Of a stretch of DNA of 64,000 bases, positions 9,440 through 16,296 are shown in pieces. Positions within the stretch are counted from its first letter, which is position 1. Every line of letters starts with the position of its first letter. The DNA is from Halorarius litoreus (GTDB taxonomy: Archaea > Halobacteriota > Halobacteria > Halobacteriales > Haloarculaceae), in NCBI RefSeq assembly GCF_024362405.1, contig NZ_CP101454.1, forward strand, positions 2,108,001-2,172,000, in the 5' to 3' direction. A model generated the notes under the pieces. That model ran no database searches, was not told the DNA's origin, and saw only the letters and a program-made list of their open reading frames with translations. The position numbers were made by a program, and so were the translations under genes.

Positions 9440-10411
9440 TCAGGCGGCCGTCGTCTGTGGCTCGTAGTCGATGGTCGGCACCGGGAGGTCCTCGAGGATG
9501 TCACGGACGACGTCCGCCTTCGCGACGCCGTTCACCCGAGCATCGGCCGTGAGTACGAGCCGGTGGGTGAGCACGTCGGGGGTGACGGCCCGCACGTCGT
9601 CGGGGGTGGCGTAGTCGCGGCCCTGGACGGCGGCGTACGCCCGGGTCACCTCGAACAGTCGCTGGGTTCCGCGGGGCGAGACGCCGGCTTTCACGCGGCT
9701 ATCCTCGCGGGTCGCGCGCGTGACGTCGGTGATGTACCGGCGAAGGTCACGCTCGACGTGGACGCGCTCCGGGGCCTGGTGCAGGTGCCCGATGGTGTCG
9801 TTCGAGCAGACGGTGTCGACCGTGGGCGACTGGTTGGTTCGGTCGGCTCGACGGTCGAGCAGTTCGAGTTCGCCCGCGTCGTCGGGGTAGCCGAGACTGG
9901 TCTTGATGACGAACCGGTCCTTCTGTGCTTCCGGCAGCGGGAACGTCCCCTCCTGCTCGACGGGGTTCTGCGTCGCGATGACGAAGAACGGCTCCGGGAG
10001 GTCCCGGCGCGTCCCGTCGACGGTGACCTGTCCCTCCTCCATCGCCTCCAGCAGGGCGGCCTGCGTCTTCGGCGACGCCCGGTTGATCTCGTCGGCGAGG
10101 ACGATGTTCGCGAACACTGGACCGGGGTTGAACTCGAACTCGCGGGTCTTCTCGTTGAACACGTTCGTCCCCGTCACGTCGTTCGGGAGCAGGTCTGGGG
10201 TGAACTGGATGCGCGAGAACGAGAGCCCGAGCGCCCGGGCGAAGCTCCGGGCGGTGAGCGTCTTCCCGGTGCCAGGCACGTCCTCGAGGAGCACGTGCCC
10301 CCGTGAGAGGTAGCCGGTCAGGATGCGCTCGAGGATGTCGCGGTCGACGATGACCGCGCCCGAGATCTCGTCGAGGATTCGGTCGCACTGCTGCTGGACC
10401 GTGTCGTCCAT
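9440..10411 (-). CDS. MoxR-family AAA+ ATPase
   Basis: From the ATG at 10411 the protein has 323 residues, the normal MoxR length. Walker A is DVPGTGKT (44-51). Walker B is in VLADEINRASPKTQ (~111). Sensor 1 is ATQNPVEQEGTFPLPEAQ (~150). The C-terminal lid carries the SPRGTQRL motif near 240. The frame is open further upstream, but the promoter at 10436-10454 sits 32 nt before this ATG, which decides the start. MoxR proteins act as chaperone-like ATPases with DUF58/VWA partners, here the operon at 5366-8770. The two transcription units use the same promoter type. Confidence 0.9.
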   Translation of the reverse strand: MDDTVQQQCDRILDEISGAVIVDRDILERILTGYLSRGHVLLEDVPGTGKTLTARSFARALGLSFSRIQFTPDLLPNDVTGTNVFNEKTREFEFNPGPVFANIVLADEINRASPKTQAALLEAMEEGQVTVDGTRRDLPEPFFVIATQNPVEQEGTFPLPEAQKDRFVIKTSLGYPDDAGELELLDRRADRTNQSPTVDTVCSNDTIGHLHQAPERVHVERDLRRYITDVTRATREDSRVKAGVSPRGTQRLFEVTRAYAAVQGRDYATPDDVRAVTPDVLTHRLVLTADARVNGVAKADVVRDILEDLPVPTIDYEPQTTAA

Positions 10412-10435
10412 ATCTCGGGGTGGCCGTCGCGCGGG

Positions 10436-10454
10436 TTTGTTATGGGTGGCGTAA
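10436..10454 (-). promoter_or_regulatory. Dyad promoter element, sense to moxR-like gene
   Basis: The sense strand reads TTACG-CCACCC-ATAACAAA, with the ATA half 32 nt from the ATG at 10411. Confidence 0.65.
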
Positions 10455-10735
10455 GCGCCGTTCGGTGGTATCGCCCGACGACGCCGACCCGACACGGAGC
10501 CGGAACAGGCCGGACGCACCCTCGGTGGGCGCGACCGTAGGGACGTCCACGCCAGTCGACTTCGGGGGGTGCCGGCCGCGTGGGATTCACCCCCGGTATC
10601 TCTCGGATTCCCGAACTGTTTCGGGCTCCACCAGTTCACAGATACGTCGGGAGCCGGGTATCTCTGGAGGTTTATGACAGCGTCTCCGATTCGCCAGAAC
10701 GTCGTCTCAGAGCCGCTGCTGTGACAATTCGGGCG
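10455..10735. other. Intergenic stretch between two divergent promoters
   Basis: No credible ORF. It contains a short perfect hairpin at 10610-10625 (CCCGAA/TTCGGG, 4-nt loop) and two near-copies of CCGGTATCTCT around 10592 and 10655. None can be assigned a role. Confidence 0.4.
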
Positions 10736-10754
10736 TTACCTGCTGAATAATAAC
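10736..10754 (+). promoter_or_regulatory. Dyad promoter element, sense to the PGF-CTERM gene
   Basis: It reads TTACC-TGCTGA-ATAATAAC. The predicted transcript start is near 10780, downstream of an ATG at 10772, which argues for the in-frame ATG at 10796. Confidence 0.65.
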
Positions 10755-10795
10755 ACCCCTGCCGTCGGCATATGGGGCCGCATTCCACACGAAAA

Positions 10796-11869
10796 ATGAC
10801 ACGGAGACCAACAACGAGTGTCGCACTCTCGACACTACTGATACTGTCGACGTTCGTCGGTGTCGTCGCGCTCCCGATGGCCACCGGAGCGGTCGACGCA
10901 CGGACGACTGCCCACGACCCGGCTGCCAACTACACGTTCTCCCCGGACAACCACGCGCCTGGAGTCGAGAACGGTGCCGCTGAGCACTACGCGGTGGGGC
11001 TGGAGAAGGACCTCACCGCGTTGCACACGGTCGTGGTCAAGTCGGAGGCGTTCAACTTCGCCGACTGTAGTGCGGCGAAGACCGACGCCTTCGGTATCGA
11101 CCGCGGGAACGACGACCCCGGGACGCAGACGGACGAGAGCCTGCTGAACAAGTACAAGGGCATCTCGTTCCAGGACGACAAGATCGTCGTCGAGTTCTAC
11201 AAAGAGGAAGGCGCGGTCACGGGCGAGACGGTCGGCCTCGCGACGGACGACCAGATCGTCGCCGCTGGACGGAACTGCTACGACAACCCGGACCAGAAGG
11301 GCTGGTACCAGGTTACGGGGAAGCTGAACGGCAGCACCAACGACAACACGCAGACGGACTACGAGATCAGCGTCAAGACGCACTATATCTACGTCTGCGA
11401 CTGTGACAGCCGGCAGGAGGCCGTCGAGAAGCTCGGCCCGCCACCGTCCGAACAGGGCGACGACGGCGGTTCCTCCGACGGCGGCGCTGACGACGGCTCC
11501 GGCGACGGCTCTGACGGTGGTGCCAGCGAGCCCACGGCAACTGCCACGCCCGAGTCCGGTTCGGACGACCCGACCGCGACGGCGACTGCCACGCCGGGTG
11601 GCGGTGACGACAGCACGACCACCTCGTCGCCCACCGACGACGACACCGAGTCGACGACCACGGCCACGGGAACCAGCGACGGTGATTCGACCACGACGTC
11701 GACGGCCACGTCCGGCCCCGGGACGGCTGACACCAGCGCGACAGCCACCGACGACAGCAAGGCCGACGTGTCGACACCCACTGAGAACAACGGGCCCGGC
11801 TTCGGCCTCGCGGCCGCGTTCGGCGCGCTCCTCGCTTCGGGTGCGCTCGCGCTCCGCCGCCGCGACTGA
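10796..11869 (+). CDS. Secreted PGF-CTERM surface protein
   Basis: The 357-residue protein (from the ATG at 10796) starts with a Sec signal peptide, MTRRPTTSVALSTLLILSTF. It continues with a ~190-residue beta-type ectodomain and a long Ser/Thr/Asp-rich linker, and ends in GPGFGLAAAFGALLASGALALRRRD-type residues (the final ~24). PGF, one hydrophobic helix and a terminal Arg cluster form the PGF-CTERM signal, which archaeosortase A removes while lipid-anchoring the protein. The linker is a likely site of O-glycosylation. An alternative ATG at 10772 would add eight residues before the signal peptide, and the promoter position disfavours it. The ectodomain is not recognised. Confidence 0.75.
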   Translation: MTRRPTTSVALSTLLILSTFVGVVALPMATGAVDARTTAHDPAANYTFSPDNHAPGVENGAAEHYAVGLEKDLTALHTVVVKSEAFNFADCSAAKTDAFGIDRGNDDPGTQTDESLLNKYKGISFQDDKIVVEFYKEEGAVTGETVGLATDDQIVAAGRNCYDNPDQKGWYQVTGKLNGSTNDNTQTDYEISVKTHYIYVCDCDSRQEAVEKLGPPPSEQGDDGGSSDGGADDGSGDGSDGGASEPTATATPESGSDDPTATATATPGGGDDSTTTSSPTDDDTESTTTATGTSDGDSTTTSTATSGPGTADTSATATDDSKADVSTPTENNGPGFGLAAAFGALLASGALALRRRD

Positions 11870-12008
11870 GGTCGCTCCGTCTTCCCGTTCCCCTGTCCAT
11901 CCCCCGTTTTTCGCGTACGACGTCTGGCAGCTCGACAGCGTCACCGCTGGCTCCCGCGTCTTGCTCCCGCCCGTGACACGTCCCTCGCTGTCGGGGACGA
12001 CGTGGCGC

Positions 12009-12027
12009 TTATCCGACCGATAACTAA
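12009..12027 (+). promoter_or_regulatory. Dyad promoter element with no ORF behind it
   Basis: It reads TTATC-CGACCG-ATAACTAA. By the spacing seen at protein genes, transcription would begin at about 12052-12053. That is exactly the first base of a perfect hairpin, not a start codon. It is the proposed promoter of the RNA at 12052-12178. Confidence 0.55.
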
Positions 12028-12051
12028 TACACCCGACGAGCTACGGCCGCG

Positions 12052-12178
12052 TGACGCTCTTCGAGCGTCAGCCTGCCGCTGGGATAGCATGGCAGTGGTC
12101 GCACCCACCTGACCACCTCCCTGGTATCCCCCATGTTCAGTGTGTCCCCCTCGTGCGGGCGTGGCTCCGCACGAGGGC
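12052..12178 (+). ncRNA. Candidate structured non-coding RNA (three hairpins)
   Basis: Three stem-loops follow one another in a stretch without a credible ORF. Stem 1 is TGACGCTC/GAGCGTCA (12052-12070, loop TTC). Stem 2 is a long imperfect hairpin, 12081-12130, with GGGATA/TATCCC at the base and GTGGTC/GACCAC above an eight-by-eight internal loop. Stem 3 is CCCTCGTGCGG/CCGCACGAGGG (12148-12177, 8-nt loop). The promoter at 12009-12027 predicts initiation at the first base of stem 1, and the next promoter begins at 12191. Stem 2 vaguely recalls an H/ACA guide fold, but no ACA follows the base, so no class is claimed. It could also be a set of terminators or a regulatory leader. Confidence 0.45.
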
Positions 12179-12190
12179 CCTCCCGCGTCG

Positions 12191-12209
12191 TTACGCTGCC
12201 CATAATAAG
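12191..12209 (+). promoter_or_regulatory. Dyad promoter element, sense to the DnaJ-like gene
   Basis: It reads TTACG-CTGCCC-ATAATAAG. The predicted transcript start is near 12235, just before the leader ORF at 12243. Confidence 0.6.
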
Positions 12210-12242
12210 AGCGCCTCGTCGACAACGACGGGCGAGAGCCAG

Positions 12243-12311
12243 ATGTCCAGCGTAGCTGCCGTCGGCGTCGGAGGCGTGCCGGTCGCAGACGAGTCGGTCG
12301 GAGGTGGGTAA
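12243..12311 (+). CDS. Leader ORF (22 codons) before the DnaJ-like gene
   Basis: The first ATG after the promoter opens a 22-codon frame rich in Gly and Val. It ends in TAA three bases before the ATG at 12315. No Shine-Dalgarno sequence lies before the DnaJ-like gene beyond GGTGGG, so coupled reinitiation is plausible. The peptide itself resembles nothing known. Confidence 0.35.
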   Translation: MSSVAAVGVGGVPVADESVGGG

Positions 12312-12314
12312 GCG

Positions 12315-13340
12315 ATGTCGGACGAGGAGACGTTCTACGAGCTGCTGTCCGTGGCGCCCGACGCGAGCCGTGAGACCATCGAGCGAGCGTATCGCGAACA
12401 GGTGAAGGGCCACCACCCCGACGTGAGCGACGACCCGAACGCCCGCGCCCGGTTCAAACGGCTCACGCGGGCGAAGGAGGTGTTGACGGACGCCCAGGAA
12501 CGGCAGCGGTACGACCGACTCGGCCACGAGGCGTATCTGTCTCGCGAGGGGGGCGGTCCGACCGACCGGGCCGACCCCGACGGCCCCGACCCACCGACAC
12601 CGGGCGCGAGTGACCGGACGGCCACGCGATCCGACGGAACGAACTCGGGGGCGACGCGCACCGATGCCTCGGAACACACCGCACACGACGACTCCCGTAC
12701 TCGGTCGGGCGCACAGAGCGAGGATGACGCGACGCACACGTCGCGGCCGACCTCCCACGACGCCGGCACTCCCGGGCAGTTCGCACTTCGGGAGGCGGTC
12801 GCAGCGGTCATCCTCACCCTGCTCGCCGCGTCCAGCGTCCTCGTGGCCATCGCAGTGGGTCGTCCCCGGGTGTCGGTCGGCGTCCTCCTCGCGACGTGGG
12901 CGCTCGTCGCGGCAATCGCCGGTCGCTTTGCCGTCGCGAGCGCCGCCACCCTGCCGGACGACGTGGTCCGTGCCCACGCGTTCCCGCTGTTGCTACTCGT
13001 CGCCGCGTGGTACATCGGCCTCCAGACCCCGTACCGGCTGCTCGCTGGTGGGCTGGTGGCGTACGCGCTGTTCGCCGCACTGTACCGCACCGTGGCCCTC
13101 GTGTCGCGCGGATCCGTCGTCCGGGCTACGGGGCTCTGGTTCGTCGCGACGGCGCCGGCGGCAGTCGTCGTCTACGCCCGACGGGCCGACCTCGGGGGCG
13201 TCGTGCGTCGGGCCACGGCCACGCTCTCGTCGCACGTCCCACTCCCGGCGGGGGCCGTCGTGGTCGCCGTGGCCGTCGTCGCCGTGGTTCCACTCGGCCA
13301 CGCGCTGTGGCGGCTCGGGCGGACGCTAGTCCCCTGGTGA
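12315..13340 (+). CDS. DnaJ-domain membrane protein
   Basis: Residues ~6-70 of this 341-residue protein are a J domain, with TFYELLSVAPDAS at helix I, the catalytic HPD (in KGHHPDVS, ~35) and KEVLTDAQERQRYDRLG at helix IV. An acidic, low-complexity linker (~80-155) follows. The C-terminal half has about six membrane helices. A J domain without the Gly-rich or zinc region, tethered to a polytopic anchor, would recruit DnaK/Hsp70 to the inner face of the membrane, perhaps for export or insertion. It is not the canonical dnaJ, which sits with dnaK and grpE. Confidence 0.75.
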   Translation: MSDEETFYELLSVAPDASRETIERAYREQVKGHHPDVSDDPNARARFKRLTRAKEVLTDAQERQRYDRLGHEAYLSREGGGPTDRADPDGPDPPTPGASDRTATRSDGTNSGATRTDASEHTAHDDSRTRSGAQSEDDATHTSRPTSHDAGTPGQFALREAVAAVILTLLAASSVLVAIAVGRPRVSVGVLLATWALVAAIAGRFAVASAATLPDDVVRAHAFPLLLLVAAWYIGLQTPYRLLAGGLVAYALFAALYRTVALVSRGSVVRATGLWFVATAPAAVVVYARRADLGGVVRRATATLSSHVPLPAGAVVVAVAVVAVVPLGHALWRLGRTLVPW

Positions 13341-13412
13341 CCCGTCTCGTTGGCCGGTCGACTCCCCACGACACAGGGCGACGGCTGGGCTGGTCAGGGG
13401 TGTGACGGCACC

Positions 13413-13418
13413 AAAAAA
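13413..13418 (-). terminator. T6 run after the mucin-like gene
   Basis: On the minus strand, six T residues occur about 20 nt after the stop of the gene at 13439-14242, in an otherwise GC-rich stretch. Archaeal termination depends on such U-runs. Confidence 0.5.
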
Positions 13419-13438
13419 TCCGGGTGGCCAAACCGACG

Positions 13439-14242
13439 CTAGCGGCCGCTGATGGCGTCGGTGAGCGTGCTGGTGAGTCCCAGCGGGTCGAAGATGGGAC
13501 CGAGCGGATCCGACGGCGTCGACGTCGAGACTGTCGGTGTCGTCAGGTCCCCCGGACTGGTGGGGGTCGTCTCATTGAGCGGCGAACCCGGTGTCTCGAC
13601 CGGGAGCGTCGGCGTCGGCGAATCGGTCGGTGTCGGTGAGTCGGTCGGTGTCGGTGAGTCGGTCGGCGTGGGTGAGTCGGTCGGCGTTGGCGTGACCGTC
13701 GGCGTTGGCGTCGGGGCGTCCGTCGGTGTCGGTGAGTCGGTCGGTGTGGGTGACCCCGTGGCCGTAGGCGTCGCCGACGCGGTCGGGGTGGCCGACGCGG
13801 TCGCCGTCGAGTTGTTCGCCGCGCTACCCGCGCCCGACGTCGGCGTTGGCGTCGGCGTCGCCGTGGCCGCTCCCGGAGCGTTCCCGTTGTTGCCCTCCGA
13901 GAGGTCGAACGCGTTGTAGCCGCCGACCCAGGGGCCGACGAACGACAGCAGCCCGATGACCAGAATCGCGGCCACGACGAGGACGGGGACGAGAGTGTTC
14001 TCGGAGAGCCACTCGCCGAGCGGTGTCTCCTCCACCTGGTCGAAGGCGGGGACACCGCCGGCCCCGGTGGCCGCGGCACTCTCGCCGCCGTCGTCAGTTG
14101 CCTCGACCTCCTGTGCCTCCGTGGTGAGCTGCGCGGCCTCCTCGGTCTCGCCGGCGGCGAGCCACGCTTCCATATCGAAGCCGTCTAGCTCGAAGGGGTC
14201 TTCTCTCGGCTGGGTATCGTCCCCTGCGAAGCCGTCAACCAT
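13439..14242 (-). CDS. Single-pass membrane protein with Thr/Pro-rich mucin-like ectodomain
   Basis: The 267-residue protein has an acidic cytoplasmic N-terminus (~1-80), one membrane helix (~85-110, [22 protein letters not shown]) and an extracellular part. The latter is dominated by SPTPTD repeats (~140-215), whose DNA is a near-perfect 18-bp repeat around 13600-13690. A Ser/Leu-rich tail follows. The repeats are probable O-glycosylation sites. It resembles the tail of the flippase at 1679-3904. A 28-codon ATG frame (14234-14320) upstream overlaps its start by nine bases and may be a leader ORF. No enzymatic domain is seen. Confidence 0.65.
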   Translation of the reverse strand: MVDGFAGDDTQPREDPFELDGFDMEAWLAAGETEEAAQLTTEAQEVEATDDGGESAAATGAGGVPAFDQVEETPLGEWLSENTLVPVLVVAAILVIGLLSFVGPWVGGYNAFDLSEGNNGNAPGAATATPTPTPTSGAGSAANNSTATASATPTASATPTATGSPTPTDSPTPTDAPTPTPTVTPTPTDSPTPTDSPTPTDSPTPTDSPTPTLPVETPGSPLNETTPTSPGDLTTPTVSTSTPSDPLGPIFDPLGLTSTLTDAISGR

Positions 14243-14361
14243 GGATTGTCCACCACTGTTGGGGGGTGTCGTACCACCCTGTCGTTCGGTGAGCGTACCG
14301 CTGAGCGTTTCGTATCAGCATTTATATACGTATCCCGTATAGAACCGCGTCCGGCGGCGGT

Positions 14362-14380
14362 ATCATTATGCGTCAGCTAG
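14362..14380 (-). promoter_or_regulatory. Weaker dyad promoter element upstream of 13439-14242
   Basis: The sense strand reads CTAGC-TGACGC-ATAATGAT. It would start a transcript near 14336. A conventional TATATAA (14318-14325) lies closer to the gene and is an alternative promoter, so its use is uncertain. Confidence 0.4.
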
Positions 14381-14400
14381 GAACGATTGCAACGGTGCAA

Positions 14401-14425
14401 GCGGGCCTGGGCCCGCAGATCTGCG
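14401..14425. repeat. Two overlapping palindromes
   Basis: GCGGGCC-TG-GGCCCGC (14401-14416) overlaps CCGCAGATCTGCGG (14412-14425). They lie downstream of the 49-residue zinc-ribbon-like gene, so they may form its terminator hairpin or a binding site. No T-run follows. Confidence 0.4.
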
Positions 14426-14470
14426 GCAGTGAGGCGTGCGTGTCGCCGGGCTGCGTCTCCCCTACCGGTG

Positions 14471-14620
14471 TCAGTGCCCCTCGCCGGTACAGATCAGTTC
14501 GTCACCCTGTCCTCGGAGCGTGCCGAAGCAGTTGGCGTTCGGACAGGGAGCCCCCGAGAGCGCATGCGCCCGCTCGTTCAGCGTCCGCATCGTCTTCTGC
14601 ATCTCACCGTAGTCGATCAT
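14471..14620 (-). CDS. 49-residue zinc-finger-like microprotein
   Basis: The ORF runs from the ATG at 14620 to the TGA at 14471. It has a helical N-terminal half (MIDYGEMQKTMRTLNERA) and then two metal-ligand-like pairs, CPNANC and CTGEGH, about 20 residues apart. This is the pattern of the tiny haloarchaeal zinc ribbons. The promoter element at 14646-14664 lies 33 nt before the ATG, so the gene is probably expressed as a leaderless message. It is too short for most gene finders. Role unknown: RNA, DNA or protein binding are all possible. Confidence 0.6.
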   Translation of the reverse strand: MIDYGEMQKTMRTLNERAHALSGAPCPNANCFGTLRGQGDELICTGEGH

Positions 14621-14645
14621 GTCTACACCCACGACGGGAGGGGCG

Positions 14646-14664
14646 ATTATTATGCGTGGAGTAT
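14646..14664 (-). promoter_or_regulatory. Dyad promoter element, sense to the microprotein gene
   Basis: The sense strand reads ATACT-CCACGC-ATAATAAT, a weak first half with a perfect TATA half. It sits 33 nt before the ATG at 14620. Confidence 0.5.
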
Positions 14665-14785
14665 CGGGACCGTTCAGTACCGTTCACGCTGTTCGAACGG
14701 GCTAGTTTCCGTCCGGTAACCAGCCCCTGTTACCCATATGTAAGAAATAGTATATGAGTGTGGTCGGCGAGGGTACGAGTATCCA

Positions 14786-16141
14786 ATGAGCCCCACTCTC
14801 GACTCCGATGCCAGGACCGCCGACGCCCGATGCTCCCGCCGCCGTTTCCTGCAGGCCGCCACCGCGACCGGTGTCGGTCTCGCCGCCCTCTCGACGGCGA
14901 GTTCGACCGCCAGTGCCGCCCGCTCCAGCCTGCGCGACCAGTACCAGATCCGCCTCGGGACGCCCGACGAACAGACGGTCTACTACTACCGCGCCGAACA
15001 GGACGGCCCGACGACGATGGTCATCGGCGGCATCCACGGCGACGAGCGGGCCGGCTACCTGGCGGCCGACCAGATCCGCGAGTGGACCGTCGACCGTGGC
15101 GAGCTCGTCGTGGTGCCACGAGCGAACCCGGCGGCCATCGCGGACGACCTTCGGCCGTGGGACAACGACCTCAACCGCCAGTTCCCGCCGCGCGGTGGCG
15201 ACTGTCTCAGCCCCCTCGCGGACACGCTCTGGGACGTCGTCGAGCACCACGACCCCGACTGGGTGTTCGACCTGCACTCCTCGCGTGGCATCTACAAGTC
15301 GGACGACGGCGGCGTCGGGCAGGCGCTGTTCCCGACGTGGACCGACCCCGCTCGTCCGACCGGTGAGCAGACGGTCGCCGCGCTCAACGAGCGATTCGGC
15401 CTCTCGGGCGACATGGCGTACCTGATGGGCAACACCCTCGACGCCGACCGCGACATGCTCATGCACCGCGTCGCTGGCGTGCTTGACCGGCCGGGCTTCA
15501 TCTGCGAGACGACCGAGAAGGCACCGCTCGACGAGCAGGTCGCGTGGCACCTGTTCACCGTCGAACACGCGATGGCCCAGTTCGGCCAGACACGAGTCAC
15601 CGACCAGAAATCGACCACGCAGACGACGCAGACGACCCCCGACCGCCACGAGATCGTCATCCAGGGCGCGGGGCCGGAGACCCGCTACGAGTTCAAGGCG
15701 ACGGAGTCGGTCACGCCGATCGACGAGCCGGAGTGGAACGACTACGTCTACAGTCGGGGTGTCAACGGAGCGGTCTCGACCGGCGAGGACCGCTTCTACT
15801 TCGAGGGGTCCCTCGAGTACGTCGAGGTGAAGGAGGGCGACGCCGCCGACCTCACGGTCACCGTCGACGGCCGCGAAATCAGCGCCGAACCGAACACCCG
15901 GACCATCCAGTTCGAGGGGACCGGCCCTGCCGTCCGGTACGAGTTCAAGGCGACGGAGTCGGTCACGCCGGTCGACGAGCCGGAGTGGAACGACTACGTC
16001 TACTCCCGCGGCGTCAACGGCGAGGTCACGTCCGGCGTCGACCGGTTCACCTTCGTCGGCGACCTCGAGTACGTCGAGGTGACGGAGGGCGACGCTTCGG
16101 ACCTCGCCGTCTACGTCGACGGCCTCCCGTTCGATCTCTGA
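14786..16141 (+). CDS. Tat-exported AstE/AspA-like (M14-type) protein with two tandem repeats
   Basis: The 451-residue protein has a Tat signal, CSRRRFLQAATATGVG (~14-30). A succinylglutamate desuccinylase/aspartoacylase-like zinc domain follows (~50-275), with metal-binding GIHGDERAG (~82) and DLHSS (~163) motifs and LNRQFPP (~130). Two ~84-residue repeats fill ~285-451, each with YEFKATESVTP, EPEWNDYVYSRGVNG and LEYVEV. The family hydrolyses amide or peptide bonds with Zn. Export suggests an extracellular amidase acting on surface polymers. The repeats look like binding modules. The gene at 19432 encodes a paralogue of the catalytic part only. The promoter is an ordinary TATA (AGTATATGAG, ~14748), not the dyad element. 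Confidence 0.7.
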   Translation: MSPTLDSDARTADARCSRRRFLQAATATGVGLAALSTASSTASAARSSLRDQYQIRLGTPDEQTVYYYRAEQDGPTTMVIGGIHGDERAGYLAADQIREWTVDRGELVVVPRANPAAIADDLRPWDNDLNRQFPPRGGDCLSPLADTLWDVVEHHDPDWVFDLHSSRGIYKSDDGGVGQALFPTWTDPARPTGEQTVAALNERFGLSGDMAYLMGNTLDADRDMLMHRVAGVLDRPGFICETTEKAPLDEQVAWHLFTVEHAMAQFGQTRVTDQKSTTQTTQTTPDRHEIVIQGAGPETRYEFKATESVTPIDEPEWNDYVYSRGVNGAVSTGEDRFYFEGSLEYVEVKEGDAADLTVTVDGREISAEPNTRTIQFEGTGPAVRYEFKATESVTPVDEPEWNDYVYSRGVNGEVTSGVDRFTFVGDLEYVEVTEGDASDLAVYVDGLPFDL

Positions 16142-16165
16142 GCCAGCGGCTGACTGTCACGGAAC

Positions 16166-16188
16166 GTTATTATTCGCCACGTAATCCT
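16166..16188. promoter_or_regulatory. Dyad element of uncertain orientation after 14786-16141
   Basis: The minus reading, TTACG-TGGCGA-ATAATAAC, is the better match but would transcribe antisense into the 3' end of the upstream gene, where no minus-strand ORF exists. The plus reading, TTATT-CGCCAC-GTAATCCT, would give a leader of about 80 nt for the gene at 16297. The direction cannot be decided from sequence. Confidence 0.4.
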
Positions 16189-16296
16189 GTCCGTGTTCTG
16201 TTCTTACGCACTGCATAACCCGGCGAGCACTCCGGGTGGGGGCGAAACGAAGGCGGTGCTTTACGTCGCCCCCCCGCTTCAACTGCATAGCTTCGG

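Noticed and set aside
12081..12130. Stem 2 of the RNA candidate as an H/ACA guide
   Set aside because: The two-stem and pocket shape is suggestive, but no ACA/ANA follows the basal stem at the right place and no target can be tested here.
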